The position numbers were made by a program, and so were the translations under genes. A stretch of DNA of 64,000 nt from Apoderus coryli (lineage: Eukaryota; Arthropoda; Insecta; Coleoptera; Attelabidae). The stretch spans positions 3,106,563 to 3,170,562 of the forward strand of contig OU452212.1 of NCBI GenBank assembly GCA_911728435.2, in the 5' to 3' direction. The notes below the pieces were generated by a model that was not told the origin of the DNA, made no database searches, and worked only from the letters and a program-made list of their open reading frames with translations. Below are positions 45,773 to 58,460 of the stretch, one piece after another (position 1 is the stretch's first letter; each line of letters begins with the position of its first letter).

Positions 45773-48700
45773 CTATCTAATTCTAGCATTTAATGGATTC
45801 TCAACTTTCCCAATCATAAGAATTATGTCAAGTTCTGCGTCAACAACAAAGTATAGGAAGGGATGGTCCGCTTTGAAATGTACTGGTTCGTATTCGAAAA
45901 GATTTTCTGAAAAAAAAAAGTATAAAAACCATTTATAAATACAAAAATTACCCCATAAAGATTTTTTTCAAATTAGTAACTTGGATGATTTTAGTTTTTC
46001 TGAATTTTATCTGTAAATTAAAATGCACTTGCTAAGGATAATTTTGAAGGGAATTTCTAGTAAGTGAATGGCGGACTCAATTTTGACTAAACTGACCCAT
46101 TTTTACATATTTTAGGGATGTGAATGGATGTCCCAATGGTTTTAGAGCTCGCAAACGTCATTTTTGACATAAAACCTTAAATAAATCAGAAACGGTAGGA
46201 CTTAGGTATAGGATATGATATACAAAGTTTAGCTGAAATTTTACGTAGAATCCAAAACTGTAATAATAAATAGGGTGTCCCATTTGAAATAAGCAAGTTG
46301 ACACCTACTTCCGGTATAACCGGAAGTGACAATAACTTATAACTATTTTACTTCATCTACCCCCATCGACATGGTTACACTGCCAAATTTTCAAAATTCT
46401 CCTATGTATAGTTTTCTATATACAGGGCGATTTGTATCTCGGTGGGACACCCTGTCCAAATTGGACACTTGAGGAGTTAGAAGAAAACTAACCTACATGT
46501 CACGAGCTCCATTTTCAAACGAAATCAAATGCCGAAAACCGCACCTCGATATCTTGAACCGTTTAAAAAATACAGGGTGGTTTTGACTTTTCTGCATTTT
46601 TAACCTACCCCTGTAACTTATTTATTTATGATTATTTTTTGTTTCTATTAAAACATTCGCAAGACACTTTTTTGAGAGGAATCCAGTGGTCTCTCTAGTT
46701 TTTTTTAAGTTAGGTTAAAAATGCACCACCCTGTATCTTTTAAACGGTTCAAAATATCGAGGTTCGGTTTTCGGCATTTGATTTCGTTTGAAAATCGAGC
46801 GCGTGATATGTAGGTTAGTTTTATTATAATTCTTCTAGAAATCGGTGTTTTTCTATCAAAAGTGTCCAATTTGAACCACCCTGTACATATATATGATACA
46901 GGGAGCTAAAAAATTGCAGATAAAGAAGAATTGTGTAAAAATATAACTTGGCCCTCTCGAAGTATGTGCTGTGACTATAAATAATGCTTTTGTGCTGTCT
47001 GTTTGTTTTCTTTGGAACACCCTGTATAAAAATAGGAAAAAATATCTTGAATCTAATGGCTTTTCTATTAAGTATACCGAAATATATTTCGCAAGTCGAC
47101 CTGATTCATTAAGTGGGAACTACATAATACACAATAGTTTTTTTTTCAAGAATGTTTTAATTTTGTTGAACAATTTAAGTATTATTATCCACACAGAATT
47201 ATACGTAATTATCTTTGAGAAGGAAACTGACAATAATCGTGTCTATTTTAAAGGGTTTTGCAACAATAAATAATCCACCTACTTATTTAGATTAATGCAG
47301 ATTAAGTGTGTAAATTTAGATGAAGATCGGCGGACAAATTTAAACAAACAAAAAACACGTTGATTGAAATACAAGGTTTGATCAAATATTAACCAATGTT
47401 TTCAGTTTGTTATGTTATACCTACAGGGTGTTTCTAAATTCGACCGACAACAGAAAGCCCTCGCTAATTCATGTATTTTGATATAGCGACATAATATACC
47501 CTTAAAGGGCTTCAAATTTAAAATCCAAAATTTGCCATAATTCAAAAACGCCTATGAATATTTTTTTTAAATTTCGTGACCGTTATGTTGTTTAAAAAAG
47601 TCATATTTTCACATAAAAAATATTTTAAAAAAATTAACCAGTGGCATGCTATAGGGGTTAGTGACACTTTGTATCCCCCTATTTTTTACGCCACTAGAAC
47701 AAATTAATTTTTGTATTTTTTTTTAAATTCACTGTTCATTTTTGCTTAAAAAAGTATTAACTTTTAATGGGACTAAAGTGAACGGTTTTGCAGAAATTTG
47801 CCCCTAAACTAAAGGCTGAAATGCCAGAGATACTATCTAACATTTCGAAAATTTGCCATAATTCAAAAACCCCTATAAATATTTTTTTTAAAATTCGTGA
47901 CCTTTATGTTGTTTCAAAAAGTCATATTTTCACATAAAAAATCTTTTTAAAAAATTAACCAGTGGCATGCTATAGGGGTTAGTGACGCATTTTATCCCCC
48001 TATTTTTTACGCCACTGGAATAAATATTTTTTTTTATTTTTTCTTACATTCCCTGTTCATTTTTGCTTAAAAAAGTAGTAAGTTTTCATGGGCCTAAAGT
48101 GAACGGTTTTGCAGGAATTTGGCTCTAAACAAAAGTCTGCAAGTAAAGTTGAAAGTTAGTTAGTTACGAGATAGGTAAGTACATGACAAAAATGCCACAG
48201 AAATATTACTTTTACACTTAAATATGGAGACCTATTCGTGCCTCGGGAGCAACAGTTTATTTTTTATTTGAAAGTTTTATGTGTAGAAAACTCTAATTTA
48301 TGTTAAATTCATAATTCAGTCATAAACGTAACAAAGAAACATTGTAACATTGCATTTAGACGCCTAAAGACGACAAAATTTCGCCGAAACGTCGCAATTA
48401 ACGACTGAAATAAAATGTTTCCGAAAAAAAAAAGAAGTTTTCAGTCCCTATCAGCTTGTATATAGACCGTACTTACTATTTTTATAGTCCGTGGTAGGAT
48501 CCACGTAATTTCGTATCCTCACCGTAACAGCCTGTTCAATATTGGTCACATAAACTTCCGATTGATTAGTCATCGGAGTGAAATCGGATTGCCTTGGTTC
48601 GAACACTTTCTTAATACCGAGCTGGAATAAAACAAGTAAAAGTTTGTTATTAATAAGATGAATACAGTCTGAATCTGACTGATTCTTCTGCAATTTGACG

Positions 48701-51700
48701 GTACCTGCCTAAAAGTTTTGTAAAAGATTTTTTTGACTATCGCTTATAGATCTTGAGATATCGTCCGCCCACACACTAATGGGCCATATATACAGGGTGG
48801 CCCATTAGTGTGTGGGCGGACGATATCTCAAGATCTATAAGCGATAGTCAAAAAAATCTTTTACAAAACTTTTAGGCAGGTACCTTCAAATGTCTACTTA
48901 CCCTCTGCAATGTCGGCGTTAAAACCACATAACCCTTCAAAGTGAAACTTGGAATAGTCGCCACAACTCGCTGCACCTTCATATTTTCAATGATGTAGCG
49001 TATATCGCCATGCAATCTCAAATCACAAATCAACCGATCAATACCTTGCTCGTGAGTAGGCAACAGAAGCAACAAATAGTATTTCGTACTATCCAAGGGA
49101 AATCTCAAAGCTAATGCCTCCAAATATGGTACGTAGACGAATGGTAACATACTATCGTATCTCATAAAGTTTATTTTACTCTCCCGGTATTTCCCATAAA
49201 CTAGGAACGTTAAAGGTGGATCCGGGACGTATTCATGAAGATCTTCATGCGTATGATGGTAATGATCGTTGGGTGAAGTGTGATCTGTGAATAATGCTTT
49301 AGTTATGATTGAATTACAACTAACTACCCTCGTTACCTTGGTGTTTAAAGTCGCCACTACGATGCTCCACGTAATATCCATCTGGTGATTCATCAGAAGA
49401 CTCCTTGTGCGACAAATCATCATAATATCGCGCAAGGATAAAGTCTACTAATGATCGCACATTTCTCCTGAAACTCCTCGCGTTATCCTGCCCAATATTC
49501 CCTTGATCAGCTGTAGCGTTCGCGTCTAGAAAGTTCTGTGTGATGTCATCTTCATAATTTGGAGTAACGTTTGGATCCACCAATGTTGGGTTATCCTGAT
49601 AGAAGGGATAATCAAAGTTTTCGTTATTGTTTTGCTCGGTTATCTCAGGATTCACTGTTGTCGCGAAATCCTGCACATTGAAATTATCCTGTGTTGTTGT
49701 GTCATCACCAGTTATTGCAGGAACATTTAGCGACTCTGCATCCGCATTTAGAGCCTCAGTTGTTGCTAACTCTGAAGTCTCACTTGTTGTTAAGACTTCA
49801 GGAGGATTTGGAGCGGTGCTAAAGGCTTCAGTTGTAGTTATTAAAGTAGTTTGTTCAAAATCAGCATTAAATGGAGTTGTGGTTGGAGGTAAAGTTGTAA
49901 ACTCTGGAGTCGGTGGAAGTTTTGTACTGGGAGGAGTTTCTGTTGTGGTTGATAACGTCATTATGGTTGTTGTTTGCTTAGGTTCTTCAGTGGTTGTTGT
50001 TGATTGGTCTTGTTTTATTTGTTCTGTTGTAGTTGAAGGCAGTTTTGATTCACTTTAAACATAAAAAATACTCAAAGTTATGTATGAACACCCCAAGAAG
50101 AAGAAAGCACACATACCTTATCGTTGAGCTAATTAAAGTTGTAGTCTCCACTACAGGAGTTGTACTTAAACTTCCGGATGTCATCTCCATAGTGGTTGCT
50201 ATTGAAGAAACAGTAAAACTGCCTAAAGTTGTGGACTCAACTTCATCAGTGGTTGTATCATTTACCGTTGTAACTTCAGAAGTAGTTTTACTATCAACAA
50301 CTCCTCCCGGAGTAGTAACTTCTAAAGTGGACATTTCTTCATTTGGAGTTACAGTAGCACTTGAACCAATAGTGATTGCTCTGGGAGTTGTTAAAGTTGA
50401 TATTTCATATTCGGTTTTCCCTTCCAGACTTGTTGAAGTTGCTTCTGAAGTTGTTGTTTCGATTCTTTGAGATGTTAAAGTTGGTTTTGCTGTTGTCATT
50501 GGTTCCGGATATAGAGCATTGTTGAATGTTGCATAGTCGTATCCGTAGAACTTTAGGATATCCTCGTATTTGGAGTTTAAAGTTACGTTTTCGTGGTTTA
50601 GAGTTAAGCCGGCTAGGAAGCCTTCTTTTGGTATGAAGTAGCTCTGGAAAATATTGTTTTATATTGTATAAGGAGACTTCTACCAATAGAAGATTCGCAA
50701 CGAACGTTTCTGAAGTTACGGATCAAATTAAGCAGTTGAAACGAAAGTGCAAGTAATTTTTTAATATTACCTTGAGATGTCTATGGATATCTCGTAAGCC
50801 AACTCGGACTATTGCTCGGTCTTTCGGTATTTGAGCTGCGTGATGGATTTCCCAAGCTGCTTGACCATCTAGGCCTTCGCTTAAAGCTACCAGCACGCAA
50901 AGAGCGCCGTAGGGTGACAGAGCGATGTTGTTTGGATTGTCTTCGTTATGGACCTGAAAATAGATAAGTGTATAAACATTTAAAGATAAAAACAGACACA
51001 TTCCAACTTCCAACGGGACATTAAATGTATGGACAGCTAAAAATTTTATTTGGTAAATGAGTCGATACCGATACTTCTTCAGGAGGACAAACGTCCATCA
51101 ATTATGCCCTTCTCACGTACGCCTATGATTTGGTTATGCGATTGCATATGTAAGTGTAAATCAATCGGCTGATTTTGCATGATTTGTTCAACATCATTAT
51201 CATTTTGTTCGCATAACAATAAACTAGATACTAATAATAATTTATATTGCACAAACAATGGTTCATATACAGTGAGAACGAAAAGTTAAACATTTTAAAG
51301 AAATATTTTTTGCCCGGCAGACTTTTGTTTGGAGGCAAATTCCTGCGAAACCATTCACTTTAGACCCATAAAAAGTTAATACTTTTTTAAGCAAAAATGA
51401 ACAAGGAATTTAAAAAAAAAATAAAAAATATATTTGTTCCAGTGGCGTAGAAAATAGGGGGATACAAAGTGTCACTAACCCCTATAGCATGCCACTGGTT
51501 CTTTTTTTTTAAATATAGTTTATGTCAAAATATGACTTTTTTAAAGAAGATAGTGGTCAGAAAATTTGAAAAAAATATTTAAAGGCGTTTTTGATTTATG
51601 GCAAATTTTCGATTTTAACTTTGAACGTTTGACACCCTGTATTCAGAGAACTAAGCCCTTTAGGGGAATATGTCCCTATTTCAAAATGCATAAATTAGCG

Positions 51701-53494
51701 AGAGCTTTCCGTGGCAGAATATGAACAAAAAGGTAACAGAAAAGTTTTATTGAATATTTATCTATGCTTGACTTTTGGTACTCCCTGTATGTAATGTGAC
51801 TTAAATCACGATGAAAAAATGGGTAAATAAGTTTCCTCTATGAGGATATACTAATAGTAAATACCGATAATACCGTTATTCGACACAGTGGTTGCCAAAT
51901 TTTATTTCAGATCTTACAATATCCAACAAAAGGAGTTTCGGAAAATTTTGGAAAATTATAAAAACGTTAAAACACCATATAAACACAATTTCCCAAGCAT
52001 CCAAACCCTCGTTACTTTTCTTTTGTTTGTATTTTTTGAACCTTTCTGCAATTTTTTATATACAGGGTGAGACGCCACGGAATTTTATGGCCAAACTACA
52101 ACATTTTCAAATTCTAATGCAGAAACATTATTATGTAGATTTGCTAAGACCACATTTAAAAAAATATTATAAAGTATACAGGGTGGTTCAAAAAAGATCA
52201 TGTTTTTTTACTGGACTACCCTGTATTTTATTGCATTTTAGGATTCTGCATAAAAAATAAGATTAAGTTTTATTAAGGTTCCCTAAACCTAAATACAACG
52301 TGTTTCAATTTATTGCAATTTTTGTCAAAATGCAAGGGTTGAGAAAAAAATTAATTTTGACCAAATCCAACTGCCTGTGATCAAACTGCTTTTAGTAGTC
52401 CATTAGTGACACCTTAAGACAGTTTGAAATGCAACTAAACCAGCTACATGATGGAGGGAAAAAATACAGGGTGTTCCATTTTAAGATAAGAGTGAAATTG
52501 GTGGTTGAAGATGAGGGTGGAAATGCTGAACACCCAGTAAAGTATATTTCAAAAATAACTTAGTAAATGAACTAGCACACTAATGGACTACTTTCAAGAG
52601 AAAACAGTTTGACCATAATCAGTTTGATTTGATCACAATTAATTTTTTTCTCAACCCTTGCATTTTGGCAAAAATTGCAATAAATCGAAACGCCTTGTAT
52701 TTAGGTATAGGAGACCTTAATAAAAGTTACTCTTATTTTTTATGCGCAACCCAAAAATGCAATAAAATACAGGGTATTCCATTAAAAAAACAATAACTTT
52801 GATATGCTCCTCTTTTTTGAACCACCCTGTATATGTTAAAATATTTTACAAATGTAGTCATTGGCGTGCCGAAAAGTTTTTTTCAGCTATAAAGGCTCAC
52901 TGACTTGTAAATTGAAAAAAAACCCTGTATATAATTATAATGCTAAGAAATTATCACTAAATAAAGCCCTTAAAGTTTGTCAGGTTAAAACTGACTGACC
53001 CTGTATAAAACGCTCATAAAACATATGGTTGCTAAAAACATTTTTGATCCCAAAATGTCCAAGCCTATGAAAAAATAATAAAATTACAATTTCTATTAAA
53101 AAAAAAAGCAAAAACAATCCAAAATAAATATTTTTGTACTGTGAAAATTTCGACCTTTCATTATCCTACATACTGATGACTCCAGAGTGTGGACGAAACA
53201 CAATTTGCAAAGCATGCCTCGTCTGCGTAAACTTACCGCTAACAATTTCAACGCTAAATCATTCACTACATCTACCATAACATCCCGAGGCATCATAACC
53301 GGCTTCCTATGGCCTGTATCATGATCAAGAAAGCCATGATTTAACTTATTCTGGTGATATTCATGACCAGAATGATGATAATCATGATATCCATGATGAG
53401 AATCATCAAAACAATTGCACACTTCCACAAACAATAATACTATTATAAATCGTAGGAGGCTATAATAATAATTATGATATCGGTGGTTCGGCAT
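45773..53494 (-). CDS. Serpin with a Thr/Ser-rich mucin-like insert
   Basis: Exons on the minus strand: 53494-53237, 50953-50771, 50643-50117, 50052-49337, 49284-48902, 48621-48477, 45906-45773; 781 residues, about twice a normal serpin. Residues 1-29 are a signal peptide, then a His-rich stretch. Serpin fold pieces are DVVNDLALKLL, NNIALSPYGALCVLVALSEG, then after the insert ALALRFPLDSTKYYLLLLLP, IPSFTLKGYVVLTP, LGIKKVF and FKADHPFLYFVVD with GKVENP at the end. Residues about 195-490 are Thr/Ser/Pro-rich with many TTT/TTE runs, fit for dense O-glycosylation. The hinge before the reactive loop reads AVTVRIRNYVDPTTDYKN, lacking the small-residue hinge of inhibitors, so it is probably non-inhibitory. 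Secreted. Confidence 0.9.
46430..46890. mobile_element. Foldback MITE with CAGGGTG motifs (serpin intron 6)
   Basis: Inverted arms run from about 46457 (CAAATTGGACACTT) to 46620 and from about 46690 to 46873 (AAGTGTCCAATTTG). They share TCAAATGCCGAAAACCG, TCGATATCTTGAACCG and TACAGGGTGGT in opposite orientations. Further CAGGGTG/CACCCTG motifs flank the arms. No coding capacity. Confidence 0.75.
47421..48130. repeat. Direct duplication of a dispersed repeat (serpin intron 6)
   Basis: Two adjacent copies sharing AACCAGTGGCATGCTATAGG, TATCCCCCTATTTTTTACGC and AAGTGAACGGTTTTGCAG. The first begins near 47421 with ACAGGGTGTTTC, the second near 47846. A third, inverted copy lies at 51308-51740. 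Likely a transposon of unknown class. Confidence 0.75.
48700..48884. mobile_element. Perfect 87-bp palindrome nearly filling serpin intron 5
   Basis: Left arm 48700-48786 and right arm 48798-48884 are exact reverse complements over 87 bp, separated by 11 bases that hold the ACAGGG motif. Intron 5 is 280 bp, so the palindrome is two thirds of it and ends 17 bp from the exon 5 donor. No mismatch over 87 bp implies very recent origin or gene conversion between arms. Confidence 0.85.
51308..51740. repeat. Inverted copy of the 47.4-48.1 kb dispersed repeat (serpin intron 1)
   Basis: Reverse complement of the repeat at 47421-47815: it contains CCTATAGCATGCCACTGGTT, AATAGGGGGATACAAAGTG and ACCATTCACTTTAGACCCAT. 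Together with the other copies it brackets most of the serpin exons. Confidence 0.75.
52175..52833. mobile_element. Inverted-repeat MITE with TATACAGGGTGG ends (serpin intron 1)
   Basis: The outer ends are TATACAGGGTGGTTCAAAAA (52175 onward) and its reverse complement ending at 52833. The arms continue inward through TACAGGGTAKTCC and long shared blocks such as CTCAACCCTTGCATTTTG, to about 52360 and 52640. No coding capacity. It shows that the CAGGGTG motif seen throughout the window is a transposon terminus in at least this family. Confidence 0.8.
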
Positions 53495-56041
53495 GGCACA
53501 CTAGATTTTGTACAAGAGTGGTTTGTACGGTCGCGATATCGAGATGAGACTGATATTGCAATAAAAAAATAAAAGCGTAATGCTGCAGGCAATTGTTTCA
53601 GATTATGATTATTATTGTGGGTATATAATCGAGAAAAGAGCATCGACGTGGATTTATATTCGAACCATCAAGTTCCTTAACAACTTTTATGCAAATTATG
53701 ACTATGGTTCAATAAAAATAAAAATTGTTTTTTTAAATAAATATCTACAGTATCTACAATTACTAGTACTTAGTATTACTGCAAATTCTAAATTATTGTT
53801 TGTAAAAATAAATATATACAATCAACTAATAAAAAAGAGCTTTTTGTATTATTTTTCAATGACAATATTATTTTTAAAAGTTAATTTACAAACAGAGCTA
53901 ATATCAAGGTTCTATTTCTATAGAATATGTACTGTAATTACATCATTGTAATCATCCGATTTATTATTATCAATATCTACTAGTTTTAATGGAAATTTTA
54001 CAAATCTAAGTATAATCGATATTTTCACATTTAAATCTTTTAAATTAGCTAGTGATATTTGAATACAATAAAAAATTCAATGTATGTTACCCCACTATAC
54101 ATATAAGTATTACGGGTTGCGGCATTCTATGTGAGGACTAGAGAACGCTAATCAATAATCGAATACGCAAGACGACTGCTGCACCGCATTGCCAAATGTC
54201 AAATCTTAGACAAGGAATTTTATAAATATATTAAATAATTTAAATTATTGCAGTGACATACTTAAATATTTTTTGGTGGCCTAGTTCAGGTTATATGATA
54301 TATGACAACTTATTCATGTTTTTTATCAGTATATTTTAAGCCTTTATGATTACTTTTAATACTCTTTCACTGAGTATGACAGTTTTTGCTACAGAGTCAA
54401 ATGACATGACAAAGTTTCATCAAAAATTCTGGTTGGATCATCTGCAAGGTCGTTATCTTTGATGATCTGATATGTCTAGGAATATGTTTTAAGCAAAATT
54501 ATTAGTAACGGCAACCCTGTTTGTATAAATCTGTTGATTCGTTGTCTTTAGAAGCTCTTGTCAGAATTTTCTGTTTGTAATGGGATGCGCGCGCAGGCGA
54601 TTCAAAATGGCGAGAGCTTTGTTAAAAAGTTTCTGTCATTTTTAAATCTCTCAATATCATCCTGTATAAATGGCGTAAAAAGTGAATCTTACATCCCTTG
54701 TAAATTGTAAATAGTTTATTGTATAGTTAGTGATAATATTTTTTTGTGTTTTGTGATTACGGCCGCAAAATAATAACCTAGTGTACAAAAATAATATTGT
54801 GATTGATTATTGTGTTTTGCTTGTGTACAGTGGGAATACCCCCCATCTTTAAATTACATATACAACAGAAAGCCGACGCCGATACAAACGGAAAATTCGG
54901 AAAATTATCAGGAAATACGTTTAGCTGATGCACAATTGCTATTTCAACTGAGAAAGGATATATTGACAAAGGTAATTCACACAGAATTTGAGTCATTTTG
55001 TTTGAAATAGGTGTAGTTCTCTTTGTTGGAAGTTTGATGTTTTTTTTTGTTGTTTGAGTCTTGATCAATGGAATAGCGCCATTACTTTGTTGTACCGGGC
55101 TCCTATTTTTGATTCTACCTAGTAACTATTAGCTGTTTTGTTGATTCGTAGGTAGTACCCAATTAACTTGTAAGTATTTTTAAGTGATATAAATATTTTG
55201 TTGTGTCTTGGTAGTAAACAATCATCTGTTTTATAGATAAGTTAATTATATAAGTATTTTAGGTGTTTGACTTGTTGTTTTTGTTAAACATTGATAATAA
55301 TAGTAGGATTTCTTGAATTCGTGTAAGTTTCTTTTGTTTTAATTTACTTTACTTAGGTGCATTTTGATTTTCTGTTTCAAGACTTTCTACGTTTTATTGC
55401 GTACCTACCTAGGTAGTTAACTTTTTAAGTCTACTTAAATGAATTTTTACCTATCGAACCTGTTTTATTTTAAAAGAATGTTCTTTAAATACTTCCTAAA
55501 AATATTTTGAATACCTGTTTACATAGGTGCTTATAGGTATAGTTTTGTCTACGTTATGAAAAGGGATAAGCCTATTAGGTAAAGTAGGTATCACGTAGTA
55601 AGGCAAGATGATATTAAGTTGTGGCGTTTGCGGTGAAGTTTCATTTGTAAAATGTATAACTACACATAGATAGGTATACATACATGTTGGCAGGAGGTTT
55701 ATAATACCTTATTAGGTATAAACAATTTAAGACTCTAGTACTCCATAGGGTGCCACAATACATTGATGTCCTGTCCGCGGATTTGATGAGGAGGTTGGTA
55801 AAAACCAGACACCATAATTAAAGGGTTCCATATTTCGCTTGCATATTTTAATTTAGCCATGTTTAAGGTTTGGGTTCTTATGATCTGCACAGGATCGATG
55901 TGATGTTTGTTTAAACTTAATATCATTGTATAATGAGTACCAGAATGTTCTCGTGCATTTTTCGTGTGCTGGTCCAGGTTTTTACTGGCGACGAAGTGGA
56001 TCAGGTTATGACGAACAAAATTTATTGTTTCAGTGACACCA
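53495..56041. other. Intergenic region and probable pumilio 5' UTR
   Basis: Serpin and pumilio start codons are divergent. A segment at about 54830-54970 is less AT-rich and ends at AAAG/GTAATT, so it may be a non-coding 5' exon of pumilio. A small GC-rich patch with ATGCGCGCGCAGGCG near 54583 could mark a promoter. The acceptor TTGTTTCAG at 56025-56033 opens the first coding exon. Confidence 0.4.
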
Positions 56042-56702
56042 ATGAAGTGGTTGGGTGGTGGTGAGGGCGATGGCATCATCAGAGCTGAAATGGATAGGGG
56101 GCCGCATCGCACCCAAGACGATGCGGCCGTTGGGTACGTGTTCCAAAGACCTCCAGATCCAGAATTCCCACAATCATTTGCTCCAAAACAGCTGAGATGG
56201 GCACATGGAGACGATGCTATCATTGATGTGAGTACTTACGTTTCTAATGTTTTAAGAAGGATCCAAAGGAGTTTCTTTCGTTTTAGAATCATGACAAATG
56301 GAAGTACCCAATGATGAATAATAAAGTTGCAACCCCTCCAAATAGTATGTCCTATATGGGACCACAGCCAACACCTGCATCAGCTGCCGGTGCTATGCCT
56401 GGATTGTACGATATTTCCCAGCAGCAACAGCAACCAAAAGTACGACGAAACCAAATTATTTATTTAAATTAAAAAACTCTATAATATGTTACGTACGCTT
56501 GTAGACTGCTCCTGAACATTTGGTGTATATGGCTGCTCAAAACCAGATGGCGGCAGCTGCCGCCGGTATGACTCTCCACCATCCACATCATCATCCTGGG
56601 TTACCACAGCAGTATGCAGCAGCAGTACAACAGCAGCTCCAGGCCGCGCAACATGCTCAGGCGCAAGCCTCGATGGGTTTGAGGCAGCCTCAACCGCATC
56701 AG
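56042..56702 (+). CDS. pum: Pumilio RNA-binding protein, amino-terminal exons (partial)
   Basis: Pumilio is a translational repressor that binds 3' UTR elements through a C-terminal PUF domain. Three coding exons are visible: 56042-56227, 56287-56439 and 56505-56702, 179 residues, all in phase 0. Similarity to the Drosophila amino terminus decides the call: MKWLGGGEG start, AAVGYVFQRPPDPEFP, then KQLRWAHGDDAIIDVNHDKW with WKYPMMNN. Exon 3 is Ala/Gln/His-rich (HHPHHHP, QYAAAVQQQLQAAQHAQAQA), as in the repression domain. The PUF repeats lie beyond the right edge. The intron after 56702 is at least 7.3 kb and full of repeats. Confidence 0.92.
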
Positions 56703-56739
56703 GTAAGTCTCAATGCACTGCTTTCTGAATTTTTAATAT

Positions 56740-57310
56740 GAACTGATTTTCCTTGTAAGCTATTTGACTTGAAGATGTAAATTTACTTTGCGCTCCACGT
56801 TGGGCGCCCATAATTCTCATCAAGATGTGTAGCGATTCAAGATTGTTGGGTAAGGAGACTGAGGACTTGTTTAACATTCAGTACAAATTCTTTGGTCTTC
56901 AGAAAAGCAAATAAACGTGCTGTTGATCTTTGACTTACGGAGTATTCTTAATTCCCGTTACATGGGGATCATTTTCAATCGTTTGCTTGCAGCAAAGGAT
57001 TTTCTATTAAATTTTTCTCATTCCATGATGAGATGTGAACAAATATTGCCTTAAAATGATTTTCCTTGTAAGCTATTTGATTTGAGGATGTAAATTTACT
57101 TTGCGTCCCACGTTGGGCGCCGATAATTCTGAGCAAGATGTGTAGCGATTCAAGATTGATGGATAAGGAGACTGAGGACTTGTTTAACATTCAGTACAAA
57201 TTCTTTGGTCTTCAGAAAAGCAAATAAGCATGCTGTTGATATTTGACTTCCTGAGTATTCTATATTCCCGTCACATGGGGATCATTTTTAATCGTTTCCT
57301 TGTAGATTTT
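56740..57310. repeat. Direct duplication of about 310 bp (pumilio intron)
   Basis: Two copies, about 56744-56995 and 57058-57303. They share GATTTTCCTTGTAAGCTATT, GTGTAGCGATTCAAGATTG, GGAGACTGAGGACTTG and CACATGGGGATCATTTT. A few substitutions and a deletion separate them. No coding content. Confidence 0.85.
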
Positions 57311-58234
57311 TCTCATCATGGGAACAAATATTGCCTTAAACTACCGAAAACCTAGGTTCTTGATAAACCACTCCGTGTGTACACCTGCTACACCTTTGAA
57401 ATCGAAAAAAAAACCCTGAGATGACTTTTGTTATCGCTGAAGCCTTGTTTTAGAAAAAAACATGCCAAAAGGTATTTTGGTTTCATCATTGTTAAGGCCT
57501 TGCTTTAGAGTTTCGAATATATTTACGAGTTGCTCTTTATGCATCTTGCAAAGACGTTCGGATCTTTGGAAAAACGCTTCTTTATGTCGTGTTCTTGATA
57601 TGGTGGGATTTGGCATAATATTTTCAATGTAGCTCAGATGTACAAAGGTGGTGCGTTTGGATCTGACGTTTATGAAGTGGGTAGTCCGTTCGAGGAGATG
57701 GAAGGTCCATTCCATTTAACCCACTAAATTTAAAGATAAAGACTGCGTAGTGATATTGCAAGCCCAAAATGTTCAACCAGAAGTTTTCTTAACAAAGACT
57801 TGAAGCTCAATCACAGTACAATTTCGTGGTTGTTCCGGAGCTTCTTCCTCAACAGATAATCGCCAATTCTTCAGTTTAGCGAACGCTTAATGTCCGATAA
57901 AGCTCATTTTTACTTGAATTGACTTTCCAAACAGAGAGAGGGATAAGCTCCACACCAAAACTGTGCAGATTTTAATCGATTGTTGTGATTGCAATTGATA
58001 TGCTTTACCGTGTCAATTTAGTGGTCCCATTTATTAAAGACAGCACCTGGCAGAGGCCTAATTTTAAAATTTGGGAACCAATGAGATCCAAACGTACCAA
58101 CTCATATCTGAATCGAATCCTGACTACAGTTCCTCTATTTTTATCTCTGGCATCATCATCAGAACAGGAACACAGAATCTGCTTTTATGCAAATATGTTT
58201 TTGTAGTTTTTTAATATACCTAATGGTGATTGGC

Positions 58235-58300
58235 ATTAGGCTAGACTTCGCCCATTTAGAAATAAAATCTTTATCATTATTATTAATTATAGAAATTTGC
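58235..58300 (+). mobile_element. 3' end of a non-LTR retrotransposon
   Basis: GACTTCGCCCATTTAGAAAT followed by AAATCTTTATC and an (ATT)n tail. Sense-orientation copy of the 3' block found antisense at 27026-27180 and 63640-63830. Confidence 0.65.
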
Positions 58301-58460
58301 ATTTGCAAAGTTTATTTGAACTTTTACAGGAAAAAAACTTGGTTGTGTCGCCCCAAAATTTCCCCGTAACGAAACTAATAATTATTGTATTATTTTCATT
58401 ATTTCCAATAAACTAACGTAACAAACTACCTACTTTATTCAAAAATTAAAAAAAAAAAAT

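Noticed and set aside
49627..50470. Val-rich open frames on the plus strand
   Set aside because: They are the antisense shadow of the Thr-rich serpin exons (ACN codons read as GTN).
54810..55010. Small plus-strand frame before pumilio
   Set aside because: The start context and composition are poor. The segment is better explained as a possible 5' UTR exon ending at the GTAATT donor.
57431..57715. 94-codon minus-strand frame with protein-like composition
   Set aside because: No recognised family, no upstream or downstream exon, and it lies inside the pumilio intron next to duplicated repeat sequence. It may be a transposon remnant.
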